A DNA stretch of 64,000 nt, taken from contig NC_135558.1 in NCBI RefSeq assembly GCF_964340395.1, positions 3,762,501 to 3,826,500 on the forward strand, given 5' to 3'. Each line of letters starts with the position of its first letter. The first letter of the stretch is position 1. The position numbers were made by a program, and so were the translations under genes. The notes below the pieces were generated by a model. The model had not been told where the DNA came from. It did no database searches and saw only the letters and a list, made by a program, of their open reading frames with translations. This DNA is from Glandiceps talaboti (taxonomy: Eukaryota > Hemichordata > Enteropneusta > Spengelidae). This document shows positions 62,754 through 64,000 of this stretch, one piece after another.

Positions 62754-64000
62754 CAGTCTGTTGGAACTTTCTTCTTTCCGTTCATCCTTGTTTGTCAAGT
62801 TGGGATGAAAGCACACCTTAATCTTAGTTTGCTGACATTTTCATCCTTGTTTGTCAAACCTCTGACTGTAGCAGATTATGTTATTTTCCTAGCTATCAGC
62901 TAAGACCACTGCAGTCATTTCAGCGGAGTTTCTCTGCTCAAGAGATTACCTGTAGATTTGGTGTGAACTTTGACCTTACTAAATACATGTACTAGGTCGT
63001 ATCAGTATCTGTCTAAGGAGATGAAGATTACGATTGTATGTTGTGTTTCCGGATCACAATATTCAACCTCAGGTGATTTTTGTCAAGATTTTGAAATTGA
63101 ACTGACAGAGTGGGGCAAGCTTGTAAGAAATGACAGTTTATTATACATAAGACCCGTGGCATTGGAGAAATGAGGTGCAATTCCCAAAGGTTACAGATAT
63201 TATGGAATCTATGCCCTGCACCTATATTTAAACATGTATGTGGAAATGCATTGCACCTATAGTTTAGAATGAATTCCAGAATGAAATATTAGCTAAAGAT
63301 ATTGTTGTCGTGTTACCAAGCTGTTACACTTTGTGTGTGTTGGGATGAAATCTATAAAAGTGAACTCTAATCGTATGGAATCCACATGTCTATTTGACAA
63401 ATCGGATTTGTTATAGGTAACATTCATGAGTCGTGAGTAACAGCTAAATGATTGTACTGCTTTCACAAGCTCTTTCAAAGCTAAATTGTTGTCAAAAATT
63501 CTTGTTTGTGTGTTACTTTCTCATTTATTTCAGCTTCATTTTGGCCTGCAGCAGTGGAAACTTTCATTATTAATTAATCTACAGCAAAATTTGGTGTAAT
63601 AGCAATCAAATTTATGAACATTTCATTAAAAAATGAGTCTGAATGTGTATGTGCTTGTTGTGTTGTACATTCCAAATGTATCGTATTATACAATATGGTA
63701 TATATGCAAGATACAGCATGAATTGTACAAGCTAATTCCAGACCTGGAAAATGCGTAAATTGTGAAATTACTCATGTACACATATACTCAAAATGTAAAA
63801 GATCACTTATGGACTTGCTCACAGTGTGTGAACCAAATCACAAGATACATGTTATACACACCTGCTGCCAACATTAAATACAGTATAGTCCCTGATTACA
63901 GAACGTCAAAATGTCTTTTTAGCAGACTTCAAGACATTAACCCTATACACTTGTTCACTGCATGCATATGGTATCAGGACTGAATTGAATATGATGAATA

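Larger units (their letters stand above)
32573..64000 (+). other. HS2ST1: HS2ST1 intron 1 (at least 31 kb, continues past the window)
   Basis: No coding exon with the expected RVPKT or TFDEC motifs was seen. The region is AT-rich and holds MITEs, a SINE, minisatellites, simple repeats and local duplications, listed separately. Unnamed stretches of 1-3 kb here show no structure I can support. An unannotated gene nested in the intron cannot be ruled out. Confidence 0.7.

Noticed and set aside
62604-62903. Cys/Val and Leu-Ser-Val-Cys repeat frames
   Set aside because: They come from the GT and GTCT microsatellites.

Overview
This is a 64 kb window of animal nuclear DNA, AT-rich and mostly noncoding. 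It has spliced genes with GT-AG introns, many simple-sequence repeats and many short nonautonomous transposable elements. The gene content (IVNS1ABP-type BTB-BACK-Kelch protein, a Sec-containing SELENOF, heparan sulfate 2-O-sulfotransferase) and compact introns suggest a marine invertebrate bilaterian. The phylum cannot be fixed from the sequence alone.

Three protein-coding genes can be supported. (1) Plus strand, 5507-18142: a nine-coding-exon IVNS1ABP ortholog of 650 residues, with BTB, BACK, a linker and six Kelch repeats. All nine exons join in frame to one stop. A good splice acceptor at 5479-5480 implies a further 5' noncoding exon upstream. (2) Minus strand, 30142-25190: a complete five-exon selenoprotein F (SELENOF/Sep15) gene of 152 residues. 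It has an in-frame TGA at the selenocysteine position, a convincing type II SECIS hairpin about 1 kb downstream in the 3' UTR, and two AATAAA signals just after it. (3) Plus strand from 32443: the first coding exon of HS2ST1, the Golgi heparan sulfate 2-O-sulfotransferase (cytosolic tail, signal anchor, stem). The rest of the window is its first intron, at least 31 kb; later exons lie outside.

IVNS1ABP and SELENOF converge tail to tail. SELENOF and HS2ST1 diverge head to head with 2.3 kb between start codons. The same divergent SELENOF-HS2ST1 pair exists in human, so this is probably an ancient microsyntenic block. The interval before HS2ST1 carries CTCF-, TATA- and ZNF143-like motifs in tight order.

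The noncoding part holds two nonautonomous elements with exact 9-bp target duplications and long terminal inverted repeats (Mutator-like), a tRNA-derived SINE with an exact 9-bp target duplication, several other MITE families (some with two or more copies here), minisatellites, local tandem duplications and long microsatellites. Most long open frames outside the three genes are translations of microsatellites. I found no CRISPR, prokaryotic operon, viral gene or clearly new multi-gene system.
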